From assembly GCF_000091305.1 (NCBI RefSeq), contig NC_013929.1, positions 2,294,001 to 2,358,000 on the forward strand: DNA of 64,000 bases. The letters run 5' to 3'. This DNA comes from Streptomyces scabiei 87.22. Its GTDB lineage: Bacteria > Actinomycetota > Actinomycetes > Streptomycetales > Streptomycetaceae. A program made the position numbers and the translations under genes. This document shows, piece after piece, positions 41,932 to 50,070 of this stretch. Each line of letters starts with the position of its first letter. Position 1 is the stretch's first letter. The notes under the pieces are model-generated. The model was not told the origin of the DNA. It ran no database searches and saw nothing but the letters and a program-made list of their open reading frames with translations.

Positions 41932-43502
41932 GCGAGGGCCAGGTGTCCGAGACGACCGACCAGACCTCCGAGAGCTCCAGGACCTCCATGTCTTCCGCAT
42001 CCTCCCCGTCCCCCCTCATATCCCGGTTCCCCCATCTGCGACAGGACCTCGGCGCCTCGCTCGTCGTGTTCCTGGTCGCCCTCCCGCTGTGCGTGGGCGT
42101 CGCCGTCGCCTCCGGTGTCCCGGCCGAACTCGGCCTGGTCACCGGCATCGTGGGCGGACTCGTCGCCGGTCTGATGCCCGGCAGCAGCCTCCAGGTCTCC
42201 GGCCCGGCGGCCGGGCTGACCGTGCTGGTCTTCGAGGCGGTACGCCAGTTCGGGCTGCCCGCCCTCGGCGTGATCGTGCTCGCCGCCGGTCTGCTCCAGC
42301 TCGCCATGGGCGCGCTGAAGCTGGGCCGCTGGTTCCGCGCGATCTCCGTCTCCGTGGTCGAGGGCATGCTCGCCGGCATCGGCCTCGTGATCATCGCGGG
42401 CCAGCTCTACGCGGCGGCCGGGCTGAAGGCTCCCGCCTCCGGCATCGACAAGCTCGCGGGTCTGCCCGGAGCCTTCGTCGAGGCGCTGGGCAGCACCGCC
42501 GCGCTCGCCTCGCTGGCGATCGGCGCGGGCACCGTCGCCGTGATGGTGCTGTGGAAGCGGCTGCCGAAGAAGGCCCAGCTGGTCCCCGGCGCCCTCGCCG
42601 CGGTCCTGCTGGCCACGCTCGCCTCCCTGGCCTTCGACCTGCCGGTGGCGAACGTCGAGGTGAAGGGGCTGCTGGACGCCATCCAGCCCCCGGGCCTCGA
42701 CGCCTTCGGCGAGCTGGCGGACGTGGCGATCCTCGGCACGATCCTCGCCTTCACCCTCATCGCCTCCGCCGAGAGCCTGTTCAGCGCGGCGGCCGTGGAC
42801 CGGATGCACCACGGTCCGCGCACCGAGTACGACAAGGAGCTGATGGCCCAGGGCGCGGGCAACACCGTGTGCGGGCTGCTGGGCGCGCTGCCGATGACGG
42901 CCGTGATCGTACGCAGCTCCGCCAATCTCCAGGCCGGTGCGCGGACCAAGGCGTCCCGGGTCCTGCACGGTGTCTGGCTGCTGCTCTTCGCGGCCCTGCT
43001 GCCGGGCGCCCTCGCCCTGATCCCGCTGCCCGCCCTGGCCGGCATCCTGGTCCACGCGGGCTTCAAGCTGATCCCGTTCCGCGGGGTCGTCTCCCTGTGG
43101 CGCACCCACCGGGGCGAGGCGCTGATCCTGGTGGCCACGGCGGTGGCGATCGTCGCGGTCAACATGTTCGAGGGCGTGCTGATCGGTCTGGCCCTCTCCG
43201 TGGCCAAGACCGCCTGGGAGGCCTCGCACATCAAGCTGGAGATCATCGACAAGGGCGCGGGTCCCGTCCAGGCGTACCTCTCCGGCAACGCGACCTTCCT
43301 GCGCCTGCCGAAGATCCTCGACAACCTGGAGTCCCTGCCCCAGGACCGTCCGGTGGAGCTGCACCTCACCGGTCTGCACCACCTCGACCACGCCTGCCGC
43401 ACGGCCCTGGAGAACTGGGCCTCCCGCCACAGCGCGACCGGTACGGAGCCGGTGCGCATGACGGTGCCGGACCAGGAGAAGGCGACGTCAGCACCGTCCT
43501 GA
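41928..43502 (+). CDS. SulP-family anion (bicarbonate/sulfate) transporter
   Basis: A 524-residue SulP transporter. An N-terminal Ser/Thr-rich cytoplasmic stretch of about 35 residues is followed by 12 or so membrane segments with ALPLCVGVAVASGVPAELGLVTGIVGG and the SulP consensus-like GSSLQVSGPAAGLTVLV. A C-terminal degenerate STAS region (YLSGNATFLRLPKILDNL...VELHLTGLHHLDHACRTALENW) follows. GTG 41928 overlaps the carbonic anhydrase stop. That coupling suggests bicarbonate rather than sulfate as substrate, as in BicA-type proteins. Confidence 0.92.
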   Translation: MSEGQVSETTDQTSESSRTSMSSASSPSPLISRFPHLRQDLGASLVVFLVALPLCVGVAVASGVPAELGLVTGIVGGLVAGLMPGSSLQVSGPAAGLTVLVFEAVRQFGLPALGVIVLAAGLLQLAMGALKLGRWFRAISVSVVEGMLAGIGLVIIAGQLYAAAGLKAPASGIDKLAGLPGAFVEALGSTAALASLAIGAGTVAVMVLWKRLPKKAQLVPGALAAVLLATLASLAFDLPVANVEVKGLLDAIQPPGLDAFGELADVAILGTILAFTLIASAESLFSAAAVDRMHHGPRTEYDKELMAQGAGNTVCGLLGALPMTAVIVRSSANLQAGARTKASRVLHGVWLLLFAALLPGALALIPLPALAGILVHAGFKLIPFRGVVSLWRTHRGEALILVATAVAIVAVNMFEGVLIGLALSVAKTAWEASHIKLEIIDKGAGPVQAYLSGNATFLRLPKILDNLESLPQDRPVELHLTGLHHLDHACRTALENWASRHSATGTEPVRMTVPDQEKATSAPS

Positions 43503-43672
43503 CCTGCAGCACCCCGTGTCGCCCCAGCTCGCCCTTCCACGGGCATTCGTACCGCTGGGGCGGCACGCCGTGGGCGCGGGCGGCCCTCTGTGAACGCGGG
43601 CATTCGCCTACGTCCTCACCCGCGACATATCGTGGTATTCCCATGGACATGGGACGGCTCAAGGGGGTCGTC

Positions 43673-44509
43673 ATGCTAGAAGAACTGCTCGTGGCCGCCG
43701 CGGCGGTCGCCTCCGCCGGCGCCGTGTACGTCGTGGCCGCCGCCCGGGTCGTCAAGCAGTACGAGCGGGGCGTGGTCTTCCGGCTGGGCCGCCTGCGCGG
43801 TACCCCGAGGACCCCCGGATTCACCATGGTCGTCCCCGGCGTCGACCGCATCCGCAAGGTCAACATGCAGATCGTGACGATGCCCGTGCCCGCCCAGGAG
43901 GGCATCACCCGCGACAACGTCACGGTCCGTGTCGACGCGGTGGTCTACTTCCAGGTCGTCGACGCGGCGAACGCGGTCGTCCAGGTCGAGGACTACCGCT
44001 TCGCCGTCTCCCAGATGGCCCAGACCTCCCTGCGGTCGATCATCGGCAAGAGCGACCTCGACGACCTGCTCTCCAACCGGGAGAAGCTCAACCAGGGCCT
44101 GGAGCTGATGATCGACAGCCCGGCCGTGGAGTGGGGGGTCACCATCGACCGCGTGGAGATCAAGGACGTCTCCCTCCCCGACACCATGAAGCGCTCGATG
44201 GCCCGCCAGGCCGAGGCCGACCGTGAACGCCGGGCCCGCATCATCAACGCGGACGCGGAGCTGCAGGCGTCCAGGAAGCTCGCGGAGGCCGCGCAGCAGA
44301 TGTCCGAGCAGCCCGCCGCCCTCCAACTCCGCCTGCTGCAGACGGTGGTGGCGGTCGCGGCGGAGAAGAACTCCACCCTCGTCCTGCCCTTCCCGGTGGA
44401 ACTGCTCCGCTTCCTGGAACGAGCCCAGGCAGGCCCCCCGCCGGAGCCGCCCCAGCCGCCCCGGGCGCCCTCCCCGCCCCCCGTGTCCCCGCCCCCGCCG
44501 ACCGAGTGA
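43673..44509 (+). CDS. SPFH/band-7 (slipin-like) membrane protein
   Basis: A 278-residue slipin-type protein. It has one N-terminal membrane segment (LLVAAAAVASAGAVYVVAA), the band-7 domain (VVKQYERGVVFRLGRLRGTPRTPGFTMVVPGVDRIRKVNMQ...QEGITRDNVTVRVDAVVYFQVVD), a coiled-coil (RQAEADRERRARIINADAELQASRKLAEAAQQM) and a poly-Pro tail. Such proteins form oligomeric membrane microdomain scaffolds. It usually pairs with an NfeD protein, which is missing here. ATG 43673 has AAGGGGG nearby; an upstream ATG at 43643 is possible. Confidence 0.93.
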   Translation: MLEELLVAAAAVASAGAVYVVAAARVVKQYERGVVFRLGRLRGTPRTPGFTMVVPGVDRIRKVNMQIVTMPVPAQEGITRDNVTVRVDAVVYFQVVDAANAVVQVEDYRFAVSQMAQTSLRSIIGKSDLDDLLSNREKLNQGLELMIDSPAVEWGVTIDRVEIKDVSLPDTMKRSMARQAEADRERRARIINADAELQASRKLAEAAQQMSEQPAALQLRLLQTVVAVAAEKNSTLVLPFPVELLRFLERAQAGPPPEPPQPPRAPSPPPVSPPPPTE

Positions 44510-44617
44510 CACGGGACCGACTCCTCCGCTTCCCTCTACGCGCGTGGTTCACGTGGCCGTGACCGCGTGATACACACATGCGGGTCACATCCTGTCCGCC
44601 AACAGGAAGGTCCCCCC

Positions 44618-45991
44618 ATGTCAGTGACCCGCCGTCAGGCCCTCGCCCGTTCCGGCGCGGGCATCGCGGGCATCGCGTTCACCGGAGCCCTCTCCGAACT
44701 CTTCGCGGGCTCCGCAGCCGCACAGAGCGACCTCGGCCACTCCGGCTACGGCCCCCTGGTTCCCGACCCGAACGGCCTGCTCGACCTGCCGAAAGGTTTC
44801 CGCTATCAGGTCCTCTCCCGCGAGGGCGACGCCCTGCGCTCCGGCGAGGGTCTGGTCCCCAGCAACCACGACGGCATGTCCGCCTTCCCCGGCAGACACG
44901 GGCGGGTCCACCTCGTCCGCAACCACGAGAACCGGCACACCGGCCGCATCCCGGTCCCCACGGTCGAGGGCCTGACCTACGACCCGATGGGCAAGGGCGG
45001 CTGTACGTCCCTGACGCTCGACGCCCGCGGCAAGGTCCTCGCGGAGGGCGTCGCCATCGCCGGCACGGCCGTCAACTGCGCGGGCGGACCCACCCCTTGG
45101 GGCACCTGGCTGACCTGCGAGGAGACCGAGGACAGGGCCGGCACCAACGGCTACACCAAGGACCACGGCTTCATCTTCGAGGTGGACGCGGCCGACCCGC
45201 GCCGCTCGGGTGCCGTGCCCCTGACCGCGATGGGCCGCTTCCAGCACGAGGCCATCGCCGTCGACCCCAAGCGGGGTGTGGTCTACGAGACGGAGGACGC
45301 CTTCCAGCGCCCCTTCGGCCTCTTCTACCGCTTCCTCCCCGAGAAGCCCAAGGGCGGCCTCGGTTCACTCCGTGCGGGCGGCCGGCTCCAGGCGATGCGG
45401 GTGCCCGGCGTACCGGACCTGTCCCCCATCCAGGACCCCGGGGCCTGCTTCGAGGGCATCGAGTGGGTCGACGTCCCCGACCCCCTGGCCACGACGACGG
45501 CCATCCGCCACCAGGACTTCGGCCCCAAGGGCATCACCCACGCGCAGAAGCTCGAAGGCTGCTACTGGGGCGGGCGCTGCGTGTACTTCGTCTCCTCCTT
45601 CGCCCGCAGCGCGGACGGCTCGGCCGCCGACCACTACGGCCAGATCTGGCGCTACGACCCCGACCACCGCACCCTCACCCTGGTGATCGCCTTCGGCCCC
45701 GACACCGACCTCCAGCTCCCCGGCGAGTCCCCCGACAACATCTGCCTCGCCCCCTCCGGCGGCCTCATGGTCTGCGAGGACGGCAACGGCGCCCAGCACG
45801 TCTACGGGGTCACCCGCCACGGCGAGGTCTACGCCATGGCCCGCAACGCCCAGAACATCGGCACCCCGGAAGAGCCCGAATGGGGCGAGTTCGCGGGCGT
45901 CACGTTCTCCCCCGACGGCCGGACGATGTACGTCAACTGCTACACCCCGGGAACGACGTTCGCGGTGACGGGGCCCTGGCGCCGCACCTGA
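44618..45991 (+). CDS. Tat-exported PhoX-like (DUF839) protein
   Basis: A 457-residue PhoX/DUF839 protein. The Tat signal SVTRRQALARSGAGIAGIAFTGAL is followed by an AQS-type cleavage region. The beta-propeller contains NHENRH, GGPTPWGTWLTCEETED and EAFQHEAIAVDP-like segments (RFQHEAIAVDPKRGVVYETEDAF), which carry the acidic and Cys ligands used for Ca/Fe in PhoX phosphatases. It probably hydrolyses phosphomonoesters outside the membrane. ATG 44618 with AGGAAGG at 44604-44610. A GTTCACG-type element upstream could be a PhoP site. Confidence 0.9.
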   Translation: MSVTRRQALARSGAGIAGIAFTGALSELFAGSAAAQSDLGHSGYGPLVPDPNGLLDLPKGFRYQVLSREGDALRSGEGLVPSNHDGMSAFPGRHGRVHLVRNHENRHTGRIPVPTVEGLTYDPMGKGGCTSLTLDARGKVLAEGVAIAGTAVNCAGGPTPWGTWLTCEETEDRAGTNGYTKDHGFIFEVDAADPRRSGAVPLTAMGRFQHEAIAVDPKRGVVYETEDAFQRPFGLFYRFLPEKPKGGLGSLRAGGRLQAMRVPGVPDLSPIQDPGACFEGIEWVDVPDPLATTTAIRHQDFGPKGITHAQKLEGCYWGGRCVYFVSSFARSADGSAADHYGQIWRYDPDHRTLTLVIAFGPDTDLQLPGESPDNICLAPSGGLMVCEDGNGAQHVYGVTRHGEVYAMARNAQNIGTPEEPEWGEFAGVTFSPDGRTMYVNCYTPGTTFAVTGPWRRT

Positions 45992-46016
45992 CCGGAGCCG
46001 AGCGGGGTCGATGAGG

Positions 46017-46051
46017 ACACGCATGTACGGCACGTCGCCGTACATGCGTGT
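46017..46051. terminator. Strong terminator after phoX-like gene
   Basis: Perfect 15-bp stem (arms 46017-46031 and 46037-46051, core GCATGTACGGC) with 5-base loop ACGTC, 26 bases after the phoX-like stop and followed by a GT-rich run. It also separates that gene from the converging IS605 element. Confidence 0.92.
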
Positions 46052-46081
46052 GTGTGTTGTTGTGTTCGATGGACAGCACGC

Positions 46082-46180
46082 TTGACGTGCTCCCTGGCCT
46101 AAAGTCCAGGGATTCCGGCCCGGGTCGTCTGCCCCTTCCGGAGACTTCCTGCTTCACCGCGCTGTGCGGGCACGGGTGCC
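46082..46180 (-). ncRNA. Predicted omegaRNA scaffold (TnpB guide RNA), 3' part
   Basis: By analogy with IS200/IS605 elements, the RNA covering the tnpB 3' end and the right end serves as the TnpB guide RNA. The scaffold ends at TCAA (46085-46082, minus strand), after the hairpin formed by CCCTGG and CCAGGG. The adjacent flanking DNA would be the guide: GCGTGCTGTCCATCGAACAC (46081-46062, minus strand). The 5' boundary at 46180 is arbitrary. Confidence 0.55.
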
Positions 46181-47343
46181 CGTCTTACCGGCGCTCCACA
46201 GGCGTTTAGCGTCTCCGCCCGTCCGGCGGCGACGATGCGGCGTCCTTCGAAGAGGACGTTGCGGGCTGCGTTGTGGTCGCGGTCGAGCACGGTGCCACAG
46301 CCCCTGCACGTCCACTCCCGGACGTCCAGGGGTTTGGGACCGTCCCGGAATCCACAGGCCGAGCAGACCTGAGAGGACGGGAAAGCGCGGTCCACCTTGG
46401 CGAAGGTGCGGCCGTGCAGAGCTGCCTTGTACTCCAGCATGCCGACGAACGCGGACCATCCCGCGTCGTGCACGGACTTCGCGAGCCGAGTGCGGCCGAG
46501 GCCGGACACCGCGAGGTCTTCCACGTACACCGCTTGGTTGTCGCGAATGATCTGTGTGGATGCCTTGTGGTGCCAGTCCCGACGCCGGTCGGCCACCTTG
46601 GCGTGCTGGCGTGCGACCTTGATGCGGGCCTTGGCCCGGTTCTTCGATCCCTTGGTCTTACGGGACAGCTCCCGCTGGAGACACTTGAGTTTCTTCTCCG
46701 CCCGGCGCAGGAAGCGCGGGCTGTCGATCTTCCTGCCATCGGACAGGACGGCGAAGGCGGACAGGCCGAGGTCGATACCGGCATCGGTCTCCAGCTCGGG
46801 CAGGCTGTCCGGCTCGGTGTCCACCACGAAGCTGAGGAAGTACCGGCCGCAGCTGTCCTTGGTGACGGTCAGGGACGTGGGTGCGGCCGGCAGGCGGCGG
46901 GACCACTTGACCTTGAGGTTGCCGACCTTGGCCACGTACACCGTGCCGTTGCCCTGGAGGGAGAAGGCGTTGGCGTTGAGGCGGACCGACTGACGGGTGT
47001 CCTTCTTCGTTTTGTAGCGGGGAGGGCCGACCTTGCGGCCCTGCCGCTTGCCCTTGAGGCTGTCGAAGAAGTTCTTGTAGGCGGTGTCCAGGTCCCGCAG
47101 GGACTGTTGCAGTACGACCGCTGAGACGTCGGCGAGCCAGGCGCGTTCCTCGGTGCGCTTGGCCTGGGTGATCCGAAGCCGGGACAGCTCGGCCGACTTC
47201 ACATACGGCAGCCCTGCCGCGTGCGCTTCCTTGCGGTCGCGCAGGCAGTCGTTCCACACCACGCGGGCGCACCCGAACGCACTTGCCAGCGCGCAGCGCT
47301 GGGCGGCATCCGGGTAGGCCCGGTAGTTGTAGCGGAGCTGCAT
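46099..47343 (-). CDS. tnpB: RNA-guided nuclease TnpB (IS605 OrfB)
   Basis: A 414-residue TnpB with an intact split RuvC domain. D191 lies in GIDLGLSAFAVL, E275 in YVEDLAVSGLG, and the third acidic residue (D354/D356) in DRDHNAARN. The zinc finger uses C327, C330, C346 and C349. The N-terminal OrfB_IS605 helix-turn-helix region starts MQLRYNYRAYPDAAQ; a slightly longer frame from 47373 adds ten unlikely residues. TnpB cuts DNA next to a short transposon-associated motif under omegaRNA guidance. The stop lies inside the right-end hairpin, as usual. Confidence 0.93.
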   Translation of the reverse strand: MQLRYNYRAYPDAAQRCALASAFGCARVVWNDCLRDRKEAHAAGLPYVKSAELSRLRITQAKRTEERAWLADVSAVVLQQSLRDLDTAYKNFFDSLKGKRQGRKVGPPRYKTKKDTRQSVRLNANAFSLQGNGTVYVAKVGNLKVKWSRRLPAAPTSLTVTKDSCGRYFLSFVVDTEPDSLPELETDAGIDLGLSAFAVLSDGRKIDSPRFLRRAEKKLKCLQRELSRKTKGSKNRAKARIKVARQHAKVADRRRDWHHKASTQIIRDNQAVYVEDLAVSGLGRTRLAKSVHDAGWSAFVGMLEYKAALHGRTFAKVDRAFPSSQVCSACGFRDGPKPLDVREWTCRGCGTVLDRDHNAARNVLFEGRRIVAAGRAETLNACGAPVRRAPVPAQRGEAGSLRKGQTTRAGIPGL

Positions 47344-47419
47344 AACCAAGACGCTACTAACGATTGCCCTCATGGATGGACAGAACGACTAAAGACGGGG
47401 CAGACACGTTCTTTCGGCA

Positions 47420-47710
47420 ATGCATGTGCACTTGGTCTTCGTGACGAAGTACCGGCGTGGGGTGTTCAACGACGAGACAGTGACACGCAGCGAAGAGATC
47501 ATGCGTGAGATCTGCGAGGACTTCGAGGCGGAGTTGAAGGAGTTCAACGGCGAACGCGATCACGTCCACCTGCTGGTGCACTATCCGCCGAAGGTCGCCG
47601 CCTCCAAGCTGGTCAACAGCCTCAAAGGCGTCTCTGCCCGCCGGATACGGCAGGAGTTCACCGGCCGGATCAACCGCGCCATGATGCATGAACACCATTG
47701 GTCGCCCTCA
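47420..47710 (+). pseudogene. tnpA: IS200-type TnpA transposase, 3'-truncated
   Basis: The N-terminal two-thirds of a Y1 HUH transposase: MHVHLVFVTKYRRGVF, the metal-binding HUH motif DHVHLLVHYPP and the ASKLVNSLKGVSARRIRQEF helix. After HHWSPS near base 47711, homology stops abruptly. The expected C-terminal segment with the catalytic Tyr (QYIE-type) is absent and the left-end hairpin follows immediately. About 40 codons have been deleted. The frame runs on meaninglessly into the next gene. The protein, if made, should be unable to cleave DNA. Confidence 0.85.
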
Positions 47711-47826
47711 TGCAGTCTTGAGGTGCATTCGTCCCCGGCGTGCACGCCGGGGCTTTCTGCAGAAGTCCCGGTAACCGTTCGTCACTCTGCGCGAGTTGAT
47801 CGTGGGGAGACCCGGCGCATCTGGAG

Positions 47827-48657
47827 GTGGCCGAGCATGAGCGTCGACTGGGAACCCGACCCGTCCGACAGTCTGAGACGTTCGGGGCGTTCGTGCAGGC
47901 ACTGCGGGAGCATCACGGGCACACGAGGGAACAATTCGCGCCGCTGGTGCGGTTCAGCGTCCATACGGTCGCCTCGATCGAGCTGGGGCGGCGGATGGCG
48001 GACGAGGTGTTCGTCGAGCGGGCGGACGAAGTGCTGGGCGGGACGGGGGCGTTGCGGAGGGCGGGCAAGCATCTGTCGCGCCAGCCGGGGCTGGCCTCGT
48101 GGTTCCGGAAGTGGGCGCGGCTGGAGGGCCAGGCGGTCAGTCTGAGTACGTACGAGTGCCGGTTGGTGCCGGGACTGTTGCAGTCGGAGCCGTATGTGCG
48201 GGCGGTGTTCGGGGAGAGCATCCCGCCCCGGACCGACGAACAACTCGAAGCCCAGGTGACCGCCCGCATGGAACGACAGCGGCTGTTCCGGGAACTGCCC
48301 CACACCTCGTTCAGCTTCATCATCGAAGAGGCCTTCCTGCGTCGGGAGTTGGGGGGCCCGGAGGTGACACGCGGGATGCTTGACCATCTGCTGGAGCGCA
48401 TCCGGCTGCGGAACGTCGTCGTTCAGGTCATGCCGCTGAACAGCAGGCATCACGCCTGTCTCGATGGGCCTCTACGACTCCTTGAGCTGCCGGACGGACG
48501 ACGCCACGCCTACGCGGAAGGACAGAAGAGCGGTCGCCTGATCTCCGACGTGAAAGAGGTCGGTGTGCTCTGTCAGCGGTATGCGACACTGCGCTCGCAG
48601 GCCCTCAGCCCGGCTAACTCCGAGGGCTTGTTGGAGCGAATGCGAGGAGCGCAATGA
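47827..48657 (+). CDS. HTH (XRE-like) DUF5753 regulator with apparent 5' frameshift
   Basis: A 276-codon frame encoding HTH (FGAFVQALREHHGHTREQFAPLVRFSVHTVASIELGRRM) and DUF5753 domains (WFRKWARLEGQAVSLSTYECRLVPGLLQSEPYVRAVF). The best start by ribosome site (GGAGG at 47823-47827) is ATG 47837, which reads MSVDWEPDPSDSL, the family's usual N-terminus, but in another frame. One missing base near 47874-47878 separates it from the rest (SLRTFG expected). As written, translation must use GTG 47827, without a well-placed ribosome site. It is either a frameshift mutation or a sequence error. The stop overlaps the DUF397 gene by 4 bp. Confidence 0.78.
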   Translation: MAEHERRLGTRPVRQSETFGAFVQALREHHGHTREQFAPLVRFSVHTVASIELGRRMADEVFVERADEVLGGTGALRRAGKHLSRQPGLASWFRKWARLEGQAVSLSTYECRLVPGLLQSEPYVRAVFGESIPPRTDEQLEAQVTARMERQRLFRELPHTSFSFIIEEAFLRRELGGPEVTRGMLDHLLERIRLRNVVVQVMPLNSRHHACLDGPLRLLELPDGRRHAYAEGQKSGRLISDVKEVGVLCQRYATLRSQALSPANSEGLLERMRGAQ

Positions 48658-48926
48658 GCAGGTCGGAACTCGCCTGGTTCAAGAGCAGCTACAGCGGGAC
48701 GCAGGGCGACAGCTGCGTCGAGATCGCCCTCCACTGGCGAAAGTCGACGTACAGCGGCACCGAGGGCGACGACTGCGTAGAAGTCGCCACCCTTCCCTCC
48801 GCCGTCCACGTGCGTGACTCCAAGGTCCCCGGCAGCCCGGAGCTGGTTCTGTCGACCGCCGCAGGGGAGCCCTTCGTCGCCCAGGCGGGTGACTTCGTGC
48901 CGGACTCCCTGTCGTTCGGCGGCTGA
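48654..48926 (+). CDS. DUF397 protein with duplicated motif
   Basis: A 90-residue DUF397 protein, coupled by ATGA overlap to the HTH gene. The signature occurs twice: WFKSSYSGTQGDSCVEIA and WRKSTYSGTEGDDCVEVA, spaced about 18 residues apart, before the single VHVRDSKVPGSPEL core. The end of the domain (VLSTAAGEPFVAQAGDF) is typical. It is presumably the partner of the upstream regulator. Confidence 0.9.
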   Translation: MSRSELAWFKSSYSGTQGDSCVEIALHWRKSTYSGTEGDDCVEVATLPSAVHVRDSKVPGSPELVLSTAAGEPFVAQAGDFVPDSLSFGG

Positions 48927-48950
48927 ACCGACAGTCGGACGACCTCATCG

Positions 48951-48966
48951 CCGTACGTTCGTACGG
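48951..48966. promoter_or_regulatory. CCGTACG-TT-CGTACGG dyad at deacetylase start
   Basis: A perfect 7-bp inverted repeat with a 2-base spacer, whose last base is the first base of the GTG start codon. It could be a repressor site covering the transcription start or a translation-blocking hairpin. Confidence 0.45.
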
Positions 48967-49844
48967 TGATCAGTCCTGTACGAAGAATCACCGCGCTCTG
49001 TGCGGTCGGCGTGCTCGGCGCCGCCCTCGCCGCCTGTGGCACCCCGCAGGCCTCGACACGCATCGTCACCGCCACCGCCAGCCCCTCGGCGGCCACGGCG
49101 TCCCGGCCGCCCACGCTCGCGCCGGGCCCGGCCGGGCTGACCCCGGTGTTCGAGCACGGCCCGCGGACGACGGCGGACAAGACCGTCGCGCTCACCTTCG
49201 ACGCCGACATGACCGCGGACCAAGGGGACCGGGCCGCCGCCGGTGAGCGGTTCGACAATCCCGAGCTGATCGCGGCGCTGCGCCGGCTGAAGGTTCCGGC
49301 CACGCTGTTCATGACGGGGCGGTGGGTCGAGGAGTACCCGATCCAGGCGCGGTCCATCGGACGGGACCCCCTGTTCGAGGTGGCGAACCGCTCGTACAGC
49401 CATCACGCCTTCACCGAGGACTGCCACGGCCTGCCGACCATGGCGCCGGGACGCATGCGGGCCGACCTGGAGCGCGCCTACCGCGTGTTCCGGGAGGCGG
49501 GCGTGACGGAGCCGATGCCGTACTTCCGGTTCCCCGGCGGCTGCTACGACAGCCGCGCGCTGCGCAGTCTCAGCGCGTCCGGGGTGACGGCCGTGCAGTG
49601 GGACGTGGTGAGCGGGGACGCGTTCGCGACGGACGCGGACGACGTGGTGCGGCAGGTGCTGGACGGGGTGCGGCCGGGGTCGGTCGTGGTCATGCACTGC
49701 ACGCGCAGTGCCGCCCCGGTCACGGAGAAGGCCGTACGGAGGATCGTGCCGGTGCTCCGGGCCCGCGGCTACCGGTTCGTGAAGGTGTCCGACCTGGTCG
49801 GCACGGCGGCGACGGAGACGGCCGCGGCGGCCGTCGCGCGCTGA
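48966..49844 (+). CDS. Lipoprotein polysaccharide deacetylase (NodB domain)
   Basis: A 292-residue carbohydrate esterase 4-type protein. The lipoprotein signal ends in the lipobox LAAC (Cys23 or so), so it is anchored outside the membrane. The NodB domain has VALTFDADMTADQ (first Asp pair), a SYSHHAF segment with the two metal His residues, RFPGGCYDSRAL and VVVMHC. It probably removes N-acetyl groups from peptidoglycan or another surface glycan. The GTG at 48966 overlaps an inverted repeat. Confidence 0.9.
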   Translation: MISPVRRITALCAVGVLGAALAACGTPQASTRIVTATASPSAATASRPPTLAPGPAGLTPVFEHGPRTTADKTVALTFDADMTADQGDRAAAGERFDNPELIAALRRLKVPATLFMTGRWVEEYPIQARSIGRDPLFEVANRSYSHHAFTEDCHGLPTMAPGRMRADLERAYRVFREAGVTEPMPYFRFPGGCYDSRALRSLSASGVTAVQWDVVSGDAFATDADDVVRQVLDGVRPGSVVVMHCTRSAAPVTEKAVRRIVPVLRARGYRFVKVSDLVGTAATETAAAAVAR

Positions 49845-49878
49845 GGGGACGCCCGCCCGGCCGTTCTACGCTGGACGG

Positions 49879-50070
49879 ATGAGTGACTACCGGGGAGCTG
49901 AAGAGACGATCGCGGCTCAGGGGTCCGCCCCTGCCGCGGACGGGGCGGAGCCCTTCGCCGAGTGCGTCCTGTGCCGGAAGCCCACCGAGTACCCGGAGTC
50001 CCACAGGGGGATCGCGCTGTGCCCGGTGTGCGAGTGGCGGGAGGCCGAGCGGGCGGCCTGTTCAGGCTGA
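49879..50070 (+). CDS. Small zinc-ribbon-like protein
   Basis: A 63-residue protein with two CxxC knuckles (ECVLCRK and LCPVCEW) that could bind one zinc, and an acidic/Ala N-terminus. No family recognised. It begins 34 bases after the deacetylase, and its end overlaps the ABC permease gene on the other strand by 9 bases. Conserved cysteine spacing supports a real gene, perhaps a nucleic-acid- or protein-binding adaptor. Confidence 0.75.
   Translation: MSDYRGAEETIAAQGSAPAADGAEPFAECVLCRKPTEYPESHRGIALCPVCEWREAERAACSG

Larger units (their letters stand above)
46082..47770. mobile_element. IS200/IS605-family element with divergent tnpB and truncated tnpA
   Basis: A 1.69-kb element in the IS605 arrangement. 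Read on the minus strand, the left end begins after TTAC (47771-47774), with a near-perfect hairpin 18 bases inside (47733-47752). The right end closes with TCAA at 46082-46085, preceded by a hairpin (46092-46111). TTAC and TCAA are the left and right cleavage signals of IS608-type elements. tnpB is intact, but tnpA lacks its 3' third, so the element cannot move by itself. Confidence 0.8.

Noticed and set aside
47711..48145. Continuation of the tnpA frame into the HTH gene
   Set aside because: Homology to TnpA ends at HHWSPS; the remainder is the left end and the frameshifted N-terminus of the next gene, not a fusion protein.
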